A stretch of 15,175 nt of DNA, taken from NCBI GenBank assembly GCA_016098155.1, contig JAAAJB010000735.1, forward strand, positions 1 to 15,175, in the 5' to 3' direction. The notes under the pieces are model-generated. The model ran no database searches. It was not told where the DNA came from and worked only from the letters and a program-made list of their open reading frames with translations. Below are positions 1 through 9,900 of this stretch, in pieces; within the stretch, counting starts at the first letter, position 1, and every line of letters starts with the position of its first letter. The translations under genes were made by a program, and so were the position numbers. Origin of the DNA: Actinomortierella ambigua (taxonomy: Eukaryota > Mortierellomycota > Mortierellomycetes > Mortierellales > Mortierellaceae).

Positions 1-531
1 TACATCCTCTGTCTGATATTTAGGGAGGGAGGTTCGATTCCGTCCAGGACGATTTCAATTCCAAGACCAATAACCCTTTTTACATTCTCATGATCGTCTT
101 CTTCCTGCTATGCTCTATCGTATTTTTCCCTTCCCTCATTGGTGAGTTTCATGTCTTTCTGAGAAAAATGGATGTGCCCCCTTTCCGAACACCAGTACTG
201 ACGCACATCACATCCCACCTTTTTTTTTTTGTTATGTTCTGTCTCGTGTGATCGTTGACTATCAGCTTTGGTGTCGGAATCATTCACCAACGCGAAAAAG
301 GATGGAGTGCAGGCGTGGCGCAGGCAGTTGTCAGAGACCTTGGCCGAGGCATCGATGGTGGACGAGCTTCTCGTTTGGGTCTGCAAAAAGGCTAGATTGT
401 CTCCTAATAGGACTTCATTCTGGATAAGAAGTCGGGAGCCAGTGCCTGTCATAATTCACCATATGGATCGGGATCAAGTCGCTGATGCTTACAAGGCTAG
501 CTTAAGGGATGAATGGCCCGGAGGCTGCTAG
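1..531 (+). CDS. TRP-like cation channel, copy A, C-terminal end only (partial at 5')
   Basis: Last two exons of a gene that begins before the window: 24-141 and 266-531 (stop TAG). Positions 1-23 are the tail of an intron ending TTTAG, and the intron 142-265 (GTGAGT...CAG) is in phase 1. The piece encodes the pore and last helix of a six-helix channel: a GGRFD filter-like motif, an acidic pore mouth (DDF), a hydrophobic S6 containing a proline, then a cytoplasmic tail with W-R-R-Q-L-S, which resembles the TRP box, and a final D-A-Y-K-A-S-L motif. Both splice junctions and phases match copies B and C, which is the main reason to trust the model. S6 (FLLCSIVFFPSL) is the most divergent of the three visible copies, and the pore mouth has lost most acidic residues seen in copy B. 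The reading frame is open, so it is probably functional, but most of the gene is unseen. Confidence 0.78.
142..265 (+). other. Spliceosomal intron (last intron of copy A)
   Basis: The donor is GTGAGT and the acceptor TATCAG, with a T-rich tract of about ten T near 219-231 and a possible GTTGACT branch site near 254. Phase 1. It falls at the same codon (an Ala after S6) as the last introns of copies B and C. Confidence 0.78.
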
Positions 532-1160
532 ACTATATAAAGGCAGATACAACGAAGCTTTAAAGTATAAGAGGGAGGAACAAGGTTGGTGTAGCCTCGG
601 CAGTTAGAATGGTTTGCTCTGAGCCTGTATGATATGGTGAACGGTGTTAAGGTAACACACTCCACTGAGCTGCATGTCTGCCATTCTAATATCTATTTTC
701 GGCCCTCAGAGGACCTTGGTCGCAAGGGCTGATACATATACGCCCACGAAGCTCTCAGGAGCGCAATGATCCCAGGGTCCAATACCACCTTTGTCGACGA
801 AGGACTCGCTCTTTCCCCTAGCTTCCTCTCCACCCCGTCATCCTTGCAGTATCCTGGCAACAGTGTCAGTCTCCATTGCACCCGTGTAGCATTATGCATT
901 GTACATTGTCCCGCGGACATCGACAGTCGAAGAGTTCTTACTTTCAAACGCAGTGCATTAGTCTGATTTTCTTTTCTAGAATGACTGTGGAATAAGGTTG
1001 TGTGGAGTGGAGCATAGCTGTACCGAGGATCAGGGCATGGTAGCATGCCATTGCATTTCTTCTTCTCTATTCATGTCATTTCAATTGACATGTCAGTCTC
1101 CCATCATCACTCTCTCTTGCACTTGTGAAAGGTCCCCCTTCTTCCTTTCTCTCTTCTCAT
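532..1160. other. Intergenic gap between copies A and B
   Basis: About 630 bases with no convincing gene. Small open frames here (for example 766-966) have no family resemblance and no matching neighbour. TATATAAAGG lies at 534-543, directly after the stop codon of copy A, and could be a 3'-end signal or a distant TATA element. The last 40 bases before the copy B start are strongly pyrimidine-rich (CTTCTTCCTTTCTCTC), as is common just upstream of fungal start codons. No close TATA box is visible for copy B. A 10-bp perfect palindrome TGACATGTCA sits at 1086-1095. Confidence 0.6.
534..543 (+). promoter_or_regulatory. TATATAAAGG element abutting the copy A stop
   Basis: An AT-rich TATATAAAGG begins three bases after the TAG stop of copy A. 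It resembles the TATAAA elements upstream of copies C and D, but it is more than 600 bases from the copy B start. A role as a fungal poly(A) efficiency element of copy A is at least as likely as a promoter role. Confidence 0.35.
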
Positions 1161-4100
1161 ATGGTGATCGATCATCATTCCCCCCTCAACTCGGCCAAAC
1201 ACACAACGGAACATTCTGTCCCCAACTCGGTAGACCACATGCCTCAGGGGTCGGACAGCGCCAGCGCTGCCTTTGACGACACGATCTACCGAGACAATAT
1301 TGATTTTGACTTTGAAGAGGATAGTTCCCTCGAAGAGGTCAGCATCTGGCGAGACAGAGTTACAAGAGAGGCATTCTTGGAGGCCAAAGACGACTATGAG
1401 AGCTTCGAGTTGGCTCTCAAGGCTGACAAGAGACGCCGAGCGTTCGAAACAGCGAGCGATCCTTTCCCCCCAACCAACAAAGTTGCCACCCGAGAAAGTA
1501 TGCCAGTTCACAAGCCACTCAGCTTTGGGGGGCAACAAGGAGGGAAACCTAAATTCAATTGATGCATCGTCAAACTAACGTATTGTTCGCTTGTATTTTT
1601 CAAGTCCACCAAAAGTGGTTTTTGGTACTAGAGAATAGACTTGGAAATGACCCATTTCTTGGGATCGGGGCCCTTCCCTCTGATGGAGACCCACCTGAAT
1701 CAATGCTAGTCCACAGCCTGCAAAGTATCCATCCCGACATGAACTCTTGTGGGGTGCCAGAGAGGCTCGAGCTCAGGGCTACTTTTCAGCCTGTTTCCAC
1801 AGGTCACTACACAATGTTCCTTCGCACCAAGCATGCCACTGAGGAGAAGTCGACCGTCCGTTTCTTGATTCGCATCGTGGTACGGTATACCAAGACACGA
1901 ATGACCGAAGTATTCTATCTCAGATTTTTCAAGGGCGTTAGAGGTAGGTTAAAGAACGTCCCCCCCCCTCCTCCCCCCGAGGACGTGACAGCAGAGCTGC
2001 TTATATATGGTAACTAAGCTTGTTAATCTAATCTACTAGATGTGTGCGCCGATTGGCATTATCTCAAGGCTAGCGGCCAGTTTGAGGTACGAGCACATCA
2101 CGAGATCGCTCAAGTGAGCGCCCGTATCGTTCAAGACGAAGACTACAACAAAACGCAGCGCGGGAAACTATGGATTCGTTCTTTGGAGTTAGTACCTGTT
2201 GAGCTAAATCCCAAGTATCAAGGTAAAGTTAAAAATGCCATTTAACTTCTCCGATTTCATATCAATTCTACGACCACTGACCATGTTAACGCAAATCATT
2301 GCTCTACTACTCTATGCCAGAACCCATTTTCTCGAACATCGGTCGCCCTGACATAACCATTGCCTCACAGAAGTCAACAGTCCAATGTCCAAGCGATGGA
2401 CTAGTCCATAGTCATGTCAAGAGTGCGGTTGACAACTCTGACGAGCTAGGCACCGTTTCTCGAGTCGTCTCCTCCAAAGATGGCCTTTTCTTCGCAGTGC
2501 TCACAGTTTTCTCCAACCATGTGTCATTACAAGTTTGGAATAAGAATGACGTTGAACGGACCAGTCAAAACCGGCCTAGATCCATTGATGTCTCTCAGCT
2601 CGGAGCGGCAGCGGAGGGTATCCAATGCACTGATGCCCGAAATCTGTCTCTGGAACTCGCCATCTCGCCCTCAGGTGAACACATCGCTATTTTCCAACCT
2701 CCGAAAGCTGGCGATTGGCAGGTAGGAGATTCGCTCCCGGTATCCGAGCTCGGCGTGCGCTTCTTTCACAATATTCTTGCTGTATCAGCTAGCGATGTCG
2801 CAGTGACAGTCGTGGATGGAGATCAAGTAGGGATCTGTCTGGAGCCATTTGCGTCTATTCCAGTCAGCCTTCAAGATGCTGTTGGCTACGCAGACTTTGT
2901 GGATGATATCGATTCTGACGCTACCACCCGGTCAACCAAGTTTGTGTTCTGCAACGGTCTTTATCTCGACATTTTTGAGATCCAGAGCGACGCCCTTGTT
3001 CACTCCCACTCGATCTCCCTTGCCAGCAAAGCCTCAGGGCTTTGTCGTACCATTGCCTGTGAGATGATGATGAGCTCCATCTCAAGCAATATGTTCATCT
3101 GGATCGAGGAGGATGGACGGTACTGTACAACGTGGGACCTGACCAACGGGTCGGCGGTTGGCCGTTTTGAGATTTCTCGACGTCAGCGCATGACCTCGAC
3201 AGGACTCGCAGCCTTGAGATTTGCACGTAGCCAGAACATTGTGGCCATTGCTGGATTCGACAACTCGATTACAACTCTCGACGCTTTTTCGGGTATGGAG
3301 ATCAGCCGACGACATTTCAAGCACCAAATCGAGCACATCGCATTTCCTTCAACGCAGTCGCAGATTCTAGTCGTTATGTTGAGGCGCGAAGAGGAGAACG
3401 AGCAAAGGGTAATGATCTTTGATCCCCTTCAGCTGGATGTGAAGGGACTGGCCCAGATTGGACCGCCTCTTTCTCGCTCGACCGTCCTAGACATCTTTGG
3501 TCCCAAGTCGTGGCCCGGTCTCGGTGATGTCTGTCGGTTGGATGGACATCTTGTCCACTTCTACACAGTGAAGACGCCTGCTCCTCCCGTAAATTCAGCA
3601 AAGTCGTCTGCCGTTAGTGCGGTGCCAGACACCTGCCCTTATGAGCTCAGAATAACCGCACCAAAGTTTCGTCGGAAAGCAGGCGGGGGTCAAGAATCGT
3701 GCCAGCGTCAAGTCGAGATCTGGAGGAAAGATGGCTCGAGTGCCAGCGTATTCTCCTTTATACCGGAGCCATGGGAACAAGATACGCCTGCCTACGGCCT
3801 GATTCTTCCAACAGGGGATCGATTTGTGGTGCATTCGAGCTGGACCATCCAGGTGTGGAGTCTCCCAAGCGACGAGGAACCTCGGTGTAAGCTGATTTTC
3901 TTCTGGAGCGCTCTTGGCGACTCCCGAGGCAGCAGGGCCTCAGCCAAAGCAGACTTAGAGGCTCTATTGGACAACCATATCCAGTTTTCATCAATGACTT
4001 GCAGAGAATCGGCCTCCAGCGATGGCCAGACACGGTTTCAGGCCAATGTTGCATTTCTTGGACAAAAGACGATTCAAGTACCGATTCCCAACTCCCCAGT

Positions 4101-6536
4101 GCGCGTGGACGACTTCAAAAATGTTACGGAGCATTGCATCAGGAGTATCCATCTGTTGGCTCTGACTCACAGCGTCGTCTCAACGGAGTACAGGGACGTT
4201 GAGGCCATTCAGCTAGAAGGAAGTAGCTACGAGGACCACACATGGGCCATTGTCAACTTTGTGGTGGACCACATTAACCACACTATCTCCCCTCGTCAAA
4301 TGACGCCTACGTTCTTTCAAGCACTGCAGTCTTTTTCTGGGCCAGATGTCTCGGTGTTGACGCACCTATTGCAGGAAACGTGTCCAAATGACATTAGCTC
4401 CAAGTTTATTGCCTCTCTCCTCGAGAGCAGTTACTGCAATTGGATTCCACTGAAAGACACTACCTGCAGTCCCCTAGAACTGGCCATCGATCGCAGGAAC
4501 ACGGCCGCGGTGAGTGCGCTCCTGGACTACTGCACCGAGCAGGCCTCCAATCGTCACCCAGCCTACATGGGCCCTGTAGAGTGGTCCATCGATAAGCTAC
4601 AGAGGTACTACCCAGAGTTCCTGCGGTCGGCACTGCGAAACGCGTCATACATCCCAGCGCGACGAGATGACTTTTGCAAAGACTGGGTGACCATTGCCTC
4701 GTTTGGTCGACTTGCAGTTCGACGCCCTGCGTGGCCTCGTCTCAATTTCCTCCGCCGCCGCTTTCGAGACCCCATTGCCACCTTCCAGCTCCCAACGAAC
4801 CATGCGGCCGGCAGTAAGGATCGCTTGGTGCAGTTCGAGAAGATCCCCACCCCAATGCCTGTTCGTCTTGAGTATGAGTATGCGTGGTATGTTGTCCCCT
4901 TCCCAAGCTTGATCAAACTGGGCCCAGAATCACAGTTTTGTAAGATGGCTGGTGAGAATTTTTTCGATAATCCAGCGCTGATGTCTATCCTCCGTTACAA
5001 GGTGAGTCAGCCAACATGCTTCGTGCCTCTGCATTTTCCTGTTCTATCATCCTTCACCTCAAATCATACCCGCTAAAAATGGATGTAATATTTGCTTCCA
5101 TTTTAGACATGGCACTATGGCATCTTCTACTGGATGGTGCGATATCTCCTTTTGCTCCTCTTCTATGGTATATTTGTTGCAGTGGTCACATGGCAACTTC
5201 AGAGCACAGACACTGAAACCATCGGGCGCATCGAGGTGTTTGTTGAGGCCAACTGGTTGTCGCTGATCATTGTTGGACTCGTCATCGGCTGCTATCTCCT
5301 GGTAATGGAAACAGTTCAGCTTCGCTATGTCGGCCTCGAGTATTTTAGGTACACGATTGTTTGTCATGAGATTTTTAATTTTTGCCGATGGAGTTGTACT
5401 CAAACACTGACTCTCCTTGTCTCGAATTTTCAAAGGTCGCTTTACAACTACATCGATGTTGTCTCCATTGTTTTGACCATCACGTGTTTTGCCCATACGA
5501 TGCGTTCACAGTCGCAGTCCAACGAAACATCGGAAGCAATGGAGCAGTTCGGACCAACCTCATTTGCTATATTGGCGATGTATTTGCACGTGGTAAAAGA
5601 TTAATTGAGCTCCAGGAGACACAATGATTCTTGTTCTTTGACTGCCAAAATCAAACCACCTAACTTTTTCTTTCGTTCTATCACCTTGAAAAGATTGCAG
5701 AAACTCGAATCTTCAGACGCGTAGGGACTATTGTCAACATCATAGTTCAAATCATTCACAAGATTTGGGACTTCTTCATTGTCTTCGCCTTGGTGGTCGC
5801 TGGGTTTACCCATGCCTTCGTCTATTTCTTCCATGCCTACCGACCGGAACCTTGGGTAACAAACTTCCCTAGAGGCGTTTGGGCGTCGTTTACTACGACC
5901 TTCTTTTTCCTTGTAAGAGACTCGACCGCGGTTGAATCGTGCACTGCTGTGAACATCAACAATGCTGCAAGACGAGGGTACTAATCTACAGAACTCGATC
6001 ATTCTAGGCTGGCCGATATGACACCGTATCAGATGACTTCGATGTGGCAGATGACCGATTCTTGACCCTCATCATGCTCTTTCATCTATTCACAGCAATC
6101 GTCATGTTAACTGTTTTGGTTGGTATGCAGATCTTTGATATGATACCTCTGAGAGGAGAGACATGACTCCGCCACATGTGTCCATCATTTTTTTTTGCTG
6201 ATGGATGAGGACAACGGCTAACACCTTGCTCTCTTACCTATTCTAGCATTGATGACTGATGCCTTCAGCACCACTCGCGAGGAAGGCGAGCAAGCGTGGA
6301 GAATGCAACTCTCTGATGCTTTGGCTGAGGCTGAAATGAGCGGTCGCTTTCTCTATGGCATAGCTCGGTTGGCAAGGCTGGGCCGATGGCTACCGTTCCT
6401 AAAGCGAGCACTCTCATTCCGGTGGCGACGAGCGCAGTATGCTCCAACTTACATTTACTACGCCGCAATAATTCAAGATGCGGAAGCTTATCGGGGGCAG
6501 CTGGGAAGAAACACTTCAGCAGACGAGGAAGAGTGA
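1161..6536 (+). CDS. TRP-like ion channel with beta-propeller, copy B (complete, 9 exons)
   Basis: Exons: 1161-1497, 1605-1943, 2040-2222, 2321-5001, 5107-5348, 5436-5592, 5694-5912, 6008-6122, 6247-6536, giving 1520 aa. Residues 1-112 are acidic, low-complexity and probably disordered. Residues 113-286 are a beta-rich module with W-H-Y-L-K...F-E-V and ending in L-E-L-V-P. Residues about 330-800 form a degenerate WD40-like propeller, with strands such as LQVW, YCTTWDL (about 550) and IQVWSLP (about 797). Residues about 1003-1027 hold an ankyrin-like SPLELAI...ALLDYC. The channel has S1 1186-1208, S2 1231-1247, S3 1266-1283, S4 1299-1313, S5 1338-1360, pore helix 1376-1386, AGRYD 1387-1391, S6 1403-1430, and a TRP-box-like W1442-R-M-Q-L-S. 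This is probably a membrane cation channel with a large cytoplasmic N-terminus; the ion and stimulus are unknown. The start is the first in-frame ATG but has a weak context (C at -3), and 1239 is an alternative. All exon frames are open. Confidence 0.85.
1498..1604 (+). other. Intron 1 of copy B, with an apparently shifted donor
   Basis: The best model uses GTATGC at 1498 and the acceptor TTTCAAG at 1604, with a good ACTAAC branch site near 1574-1579. Phase 1 matches copies C and D. Without splicing the frame stops at 1560-1562. The only other phase-compatible place, CAACAAGGAG at 1533-1542, lacks GT. Confidence 0.65.
1605..2222 (+). other. Conserved N-terminal beta-rich module of copy B (exons 2-3)
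   Basis: This encodes residues 113-286 and is split by the intron at 1944-2039. The first half carries a strand pattern with LRATF, HYTMFLR, VRFLIRIVVRYT and EVFYLRFFK. The second half reads W-H-Y-L-K-A, Q-F-E-V, then a strand ending in IRSLELVP. The same skeleton occurs in copy C (7556-8228) and copy D (13520-14161). The alternation of strands and the closing W...FEV...G.L.IRSLELVP recall jelly-roll sandwich domains of the phloem-lectin/F-box-associated kind, but this is only a fold-level guess. Confidence 0.5.
5107..6536 (+). other. Six-helix channel domain of copy B (exons 5-9)
   Basis: Five short exons encode S1 to S6 plus the cytoplasmic tail. S4 lacks the regular arginine ladder of voltage-gated channels. 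The S4-S5 stretch (ETRIFRRVGTIV...IWDFFIV) follows the TRP and polycystin style of Ion_trans domains. The pore helix WASFTTTFFFL is interrupted by the intron 5913-6007 just before the filter-like AGRYD, so filter plus S6 form their own exon. The extracellular mouth is very acidic (DDFDVADD). Confidence 0.75.
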
Positions 6537-6775
6537 ACCTAGAACCGCATGAACAGTGCATGTTTTTGTTGCCAAGGGGTCTTTGGGTCAGGGGCATCAC
6601 TTTGTACTCCAAACATTGCTGCAATAAGAGCTACTGCCAATAGATACATAGCCGAGGAGAAGGATGTTGGGGAGATGTTATGATGTGGTTATTGGCATAT
6701 AGGATGTACTTTAACGAGGTGTGCGAACGAGCTGCCAGTGTGGGACTTGTAAGAGCTATGGGCTCCAAGGAAGAA

Positions 6776-6791
6776 GGGGGCGGGAGGGGGG
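6776..6791 (+). promoter_or_regulatory. G-rich GC-box-like element upstream of copy C
   Basis: The sequence reads GGGGGCGGGAGGGGGG and lies 23 bases upstream of the TATA box. It resembles binding sites of C2H2 zinc-finger activators or repressors. No equivalent G-run is seen upstream of copy D. Confidence 0.3.
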
Positions 6792-6814
6792 AGAGGACAG
6801 TTGAGGATTTGCGG

Positions 6815-6822
6815 TATAAAAG
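6815..6822 (+). promoter_or_regulatory. TATA box of copy C (TATAAAAG)
   Basis: A consensus TATAAAAG lies 177 bases upstream of the chosen ATG and 42 bases upstream of an in-frame ATG at 6857. A CT-rich tract with candidate start sites follows about 25-35 bases downstream. Confidence 0.6.
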
Positions 6823-6991
6823 AGAGTGTGGCAAAGATTCTCTCGCTCTTTCCACAATGCTCATGCTCAGGGGGGAGGGAGGGGCTTGTGACGCGGCAGA
6901 GATGGTTGGTTGCACAGCTGAGAGTTTCAACGGGAGACATTGGTCGGCCCATCTTTGCTCAATCCCATCCCATCTCAATTCCAAGCAGAAG

Positions 6992-9900
6992 ATGTCAGCT
7001 CGCCGGCTAACCTTGGCAGGCGCATCTCAGCAGTCCTGTGATGACGACCTTGACGATTCCCCCAATGAACACGATGAAAACTCCCCAAAAAAGTTTGGCT
7101 CAGAGATCTCTTCCGATAATGGCTATATCGATATTGACGCTGACTCTGTTGACATGGATGTGTCATTTGACCATGGTACTCAAGATGCTGCTACCTCAGA
7201 CAATATGGCTATGACCTCATCCCAGCAAGCGGCCCACCGGCGCCGACTGGAGGACGAGCAAGTTACCCGCGGGCACCACCAAGGTCGAAAGATTGACCTT
7301 GAATTTCAGCGAGATTTACACCAAGACAAGGAGCATCACTTTGCAAAGCTCTCTTACCGCGATGTGGAGGCCCTCGCCGACAGCGATAAGGACATGGACC
7401 AACAAGGTACGTGTGTGCAAACTAATTGACGTAATGGCCATTCATTGTGGTAATCCCATAGCCACCTACCCTATCTTGCCCCCCCCTTCGTTGTCATTGT
7501 TATTTTGAGCTAACAATAGCACCATTCTTTCATTGTTAACGCCTCGAACCCATAGTCCAACTACGATGGTTCGGCGTTCTTCCACAAATACGTCGTAGTG
7601 AACCAGTCTACGGCTTCGACAAACTCATTCCTGAAGGCCCTTCCGGTGCCACGCCGGACTCACTCCCTGAAGAACTATGCGCTCGATTGTCATTGACCCA
7701 TATACCACACCAGCGGCAAGCATCTTCTGAAGAGACCCACAATAACAAGCTCGGCTTTCGACTAGTCGCCAACTTTTCCTCTGTCACAAGTGACCAGTAC
7801 TCTTTGTATCTCCTAGTCAAGCAGGCTGGTGACGACACCTCCGCTTCCCGCTTTTGCGTCCGTATCTTGGTGCGGTATCCAGCAACGAGAACAACCCACG
7901 TGTTCTACACTAGGTTTTTCAAAAGTTCTAAAGGTATTGTCAACAGCACTCCTCCCCCGCTGCGCAAAGCAAGCAAATATCAAACCGCACGATTGATCAA
8001 CTGATATGCAATCTTGTCCATCCGTATATTTATCATCCTATCATACAGATGAGGGTACTGAATGGCAATATATCAAGGCTGAATGTCAGTTTGAGGTCCT
8101 TGCACAAGTTGGGTCTGCTCAGGTCAACATCAACATCACACCCGATGAATCGTTTCATGATTTTCGTGGCGAACTTCTCATTCGCTCGCTGCAACTGGTA
8201 CCGGTTGGAGTAAAACCTCTGGGCTCAGGTAAGCGAGTTGAGCACAGCTTGCTTCTAATGTTGTAACAATAGATGGCAATATCTAAGCTGCTTTGCTTTC
8301 ACTCACTCATTCTTTATTTCATTTTATTATATTTTCGAATGCATAGCCCCTGTTCTTTCAAGAGTGAGTCATGTTGATGATTCAGTGGCTCTTCAGCCAG
8401 CAGACGACCTACGTGAGGGCGTCAAGAGCAACCCCTACCGTGCCGACAATGGCCGCATTGTTCGCTTGGTTACCTCCAAAGATGGCAACTTTCTTGCGGC
8501 CCTGTGTACTCTCCCCGAAAAAGCTGTGGTGCATGTCTGGCACAAGAATAGCCTGAAGAGGGACGAGAATCAATTCATCACGCCCATGGATGTTTCTCAC
8601 ATGGGCTTTGTCTCAGATCCTATCACCTACCGCCGCGGCACTCGTGATCCCCCTCTTGAGCTCGCAATCTCAGCTACTGGTGATTATATTGCCGTCTTCC
8701 AGGCACCCAAGATTGGCGATTGGCTGGAAGGTTCACAAGTCCCAAGTTCCGACATTGGCGTTCGCCTTTTTCGCACTCCTCCCATGCCACCAAATGATGT
8801 AGTCATTTCAGTTGGCCCTTCAGTCACCACTCCCCTGAAGCTCAGGAATGTCCAAGACACTCCGGATTCTTTTACGAGTGCTGTCGGCTATGCAGTCTTC
8901 GTTGACCAGTTCACAAGTGGGACGTATACAACGCCGGCTCGGTTTGTTTTTTGCGATGGTCTTTACCTTGATGTCTATGAGCTTCAAGAGAAAGGACTTC
9001 GACTGAAGAACTCCATCCCACTTGTCAAGATGAGTTCAGCCTTGTTGCGAACTACGGTCTGCGACCTGATGATGCGCTCAATCGTCACCAATATGTTCAT
9101 CTGGGTCGAGGACAATGGACGGTATTGCTCAACATGGGATCTTAGCAGCGGCTCAGCCATCGGTCGCATCGAGATCACTCGACTCCTGTATGGCTCCTCC
9201 GTGAGCATCTCAGAGATGAGCGTCGCATGCAGTCAGAACATCATCGCCATTGTAGGCTACGACAACTCGATCACCACTGTCGATGCATCCACTGGTGTAG
9301 TGCTCAGTCGAAGGGCCAACTTCGATCATGTCATCGAGCAGATTACTTTCCCCTCCGCCCAGTCTCAGATGTTGCTCGTCATGACCCGAGCGGAAGATGA
9401 GAACAAGCAAACGGGGCTGATATTGGACCCGTTGCAGCTGGAGATTCAAGAACGCGTTCGATCTGTGCCACCACTCTCCGGCCCCGTAGCCTTTGGTCTG
9501 CATGGTTCGATGCCTTGGCCTGAGATTGGCGTTGTGTGCCGGTCTGATGGACCCCTGATTCATTTCTCTTCGTTCAAAGGACCCGCACCTCTGATTGGCA
9601 GACGACAGCTAACTGCTGCAGGTGATGTTGTGGGCATATGCTCATATGAGCTCAAGGTCGGGAATTCAACAGGGTCGCGAGAAGATGGAGAACACGGTCG
9701 TCATCGTCGACAGATCGAGATTTGGAAGAAAGGAGTGATCGGCGCTCCCGTATTTGCCTTTATTCCGGAACCATGGGATCAATACGGGAATGTCTCTGGT
9801 ATGATCCTTCCCACGGGAGATTGCTTTGTGGTTTATGGAAGCTGGACGATTCAACTTTGGAGCCTTCCTACGGATGAACCTCGGTGCAGACTGCTTTTCT

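Larger units (their letters stand above)
6537..6991. other. Intergenic gap between copies B and C
   Basis: About 455 bases. AATAAG at 6623-6628 is a weak poly(A)-signal candidate for copy B. A GC-box-like G-rich run lies at 6776-6791, followed by a TATA box at 6815-6822 and a pyrimidine-rich stretch near 6838-6852, forming a plausible core promoter for copy C. The reading frame of copy C stays open upstream to 6680, but nothing there resembles the family. Confidence 0.6.

Noticed and set aside
766..966. 66-codon + strand open frame in the gap between A and B
   Set aside because: Short, no family resemblance, no counterpart in the other intergenic gaps and no obvious promoter just upstream.
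1107..1538. 143-codon open frame on the minus strand
   Set aside because: It lies opposite exon 1 of copy B, has no recognisable motif, and the + strand frame is supported by family structure and splice phase.
1960..1978. C-rich stretch in intron 2 of copy B as an i-motif or functional repeat
   Set aside because: Low-complexity pyrimidine sequence is common in introns, and the equivalent intron in copy C has no such long run.
5059..5496. 145-codon minus-strand open frame
   Set aside because: It covers the S1-S3 exons and two introns of copy B on the opposite strand, so it is a shadow of hydrophobic coding sequence.
5694..5700. CAG at 5698-5700 as the acceptor of exon 7 in copy B
   Set aside because: It breaks the frame within a few codons. 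The AAG at 5691-5693 keeps phase 0 and gives I-A-E-T-R-I-F, matching I-S-E-T-R-I-F in copy C.
5107..6122. Classical voltage-gated potassium, sodium or calcium channel
   Set aside because: S4 has no regular arginine or lysine ladder, there is no TVGYG-type filter and there is only one six-helix domain. The tail after S6 fits the TRP style better.
6776..6791. G-quadruplex in the copy C promoter
   Set aside because: Only three G-runs are present, and the six-G run would need to be split without a loop. It is more simply described as a GC-box-like element.
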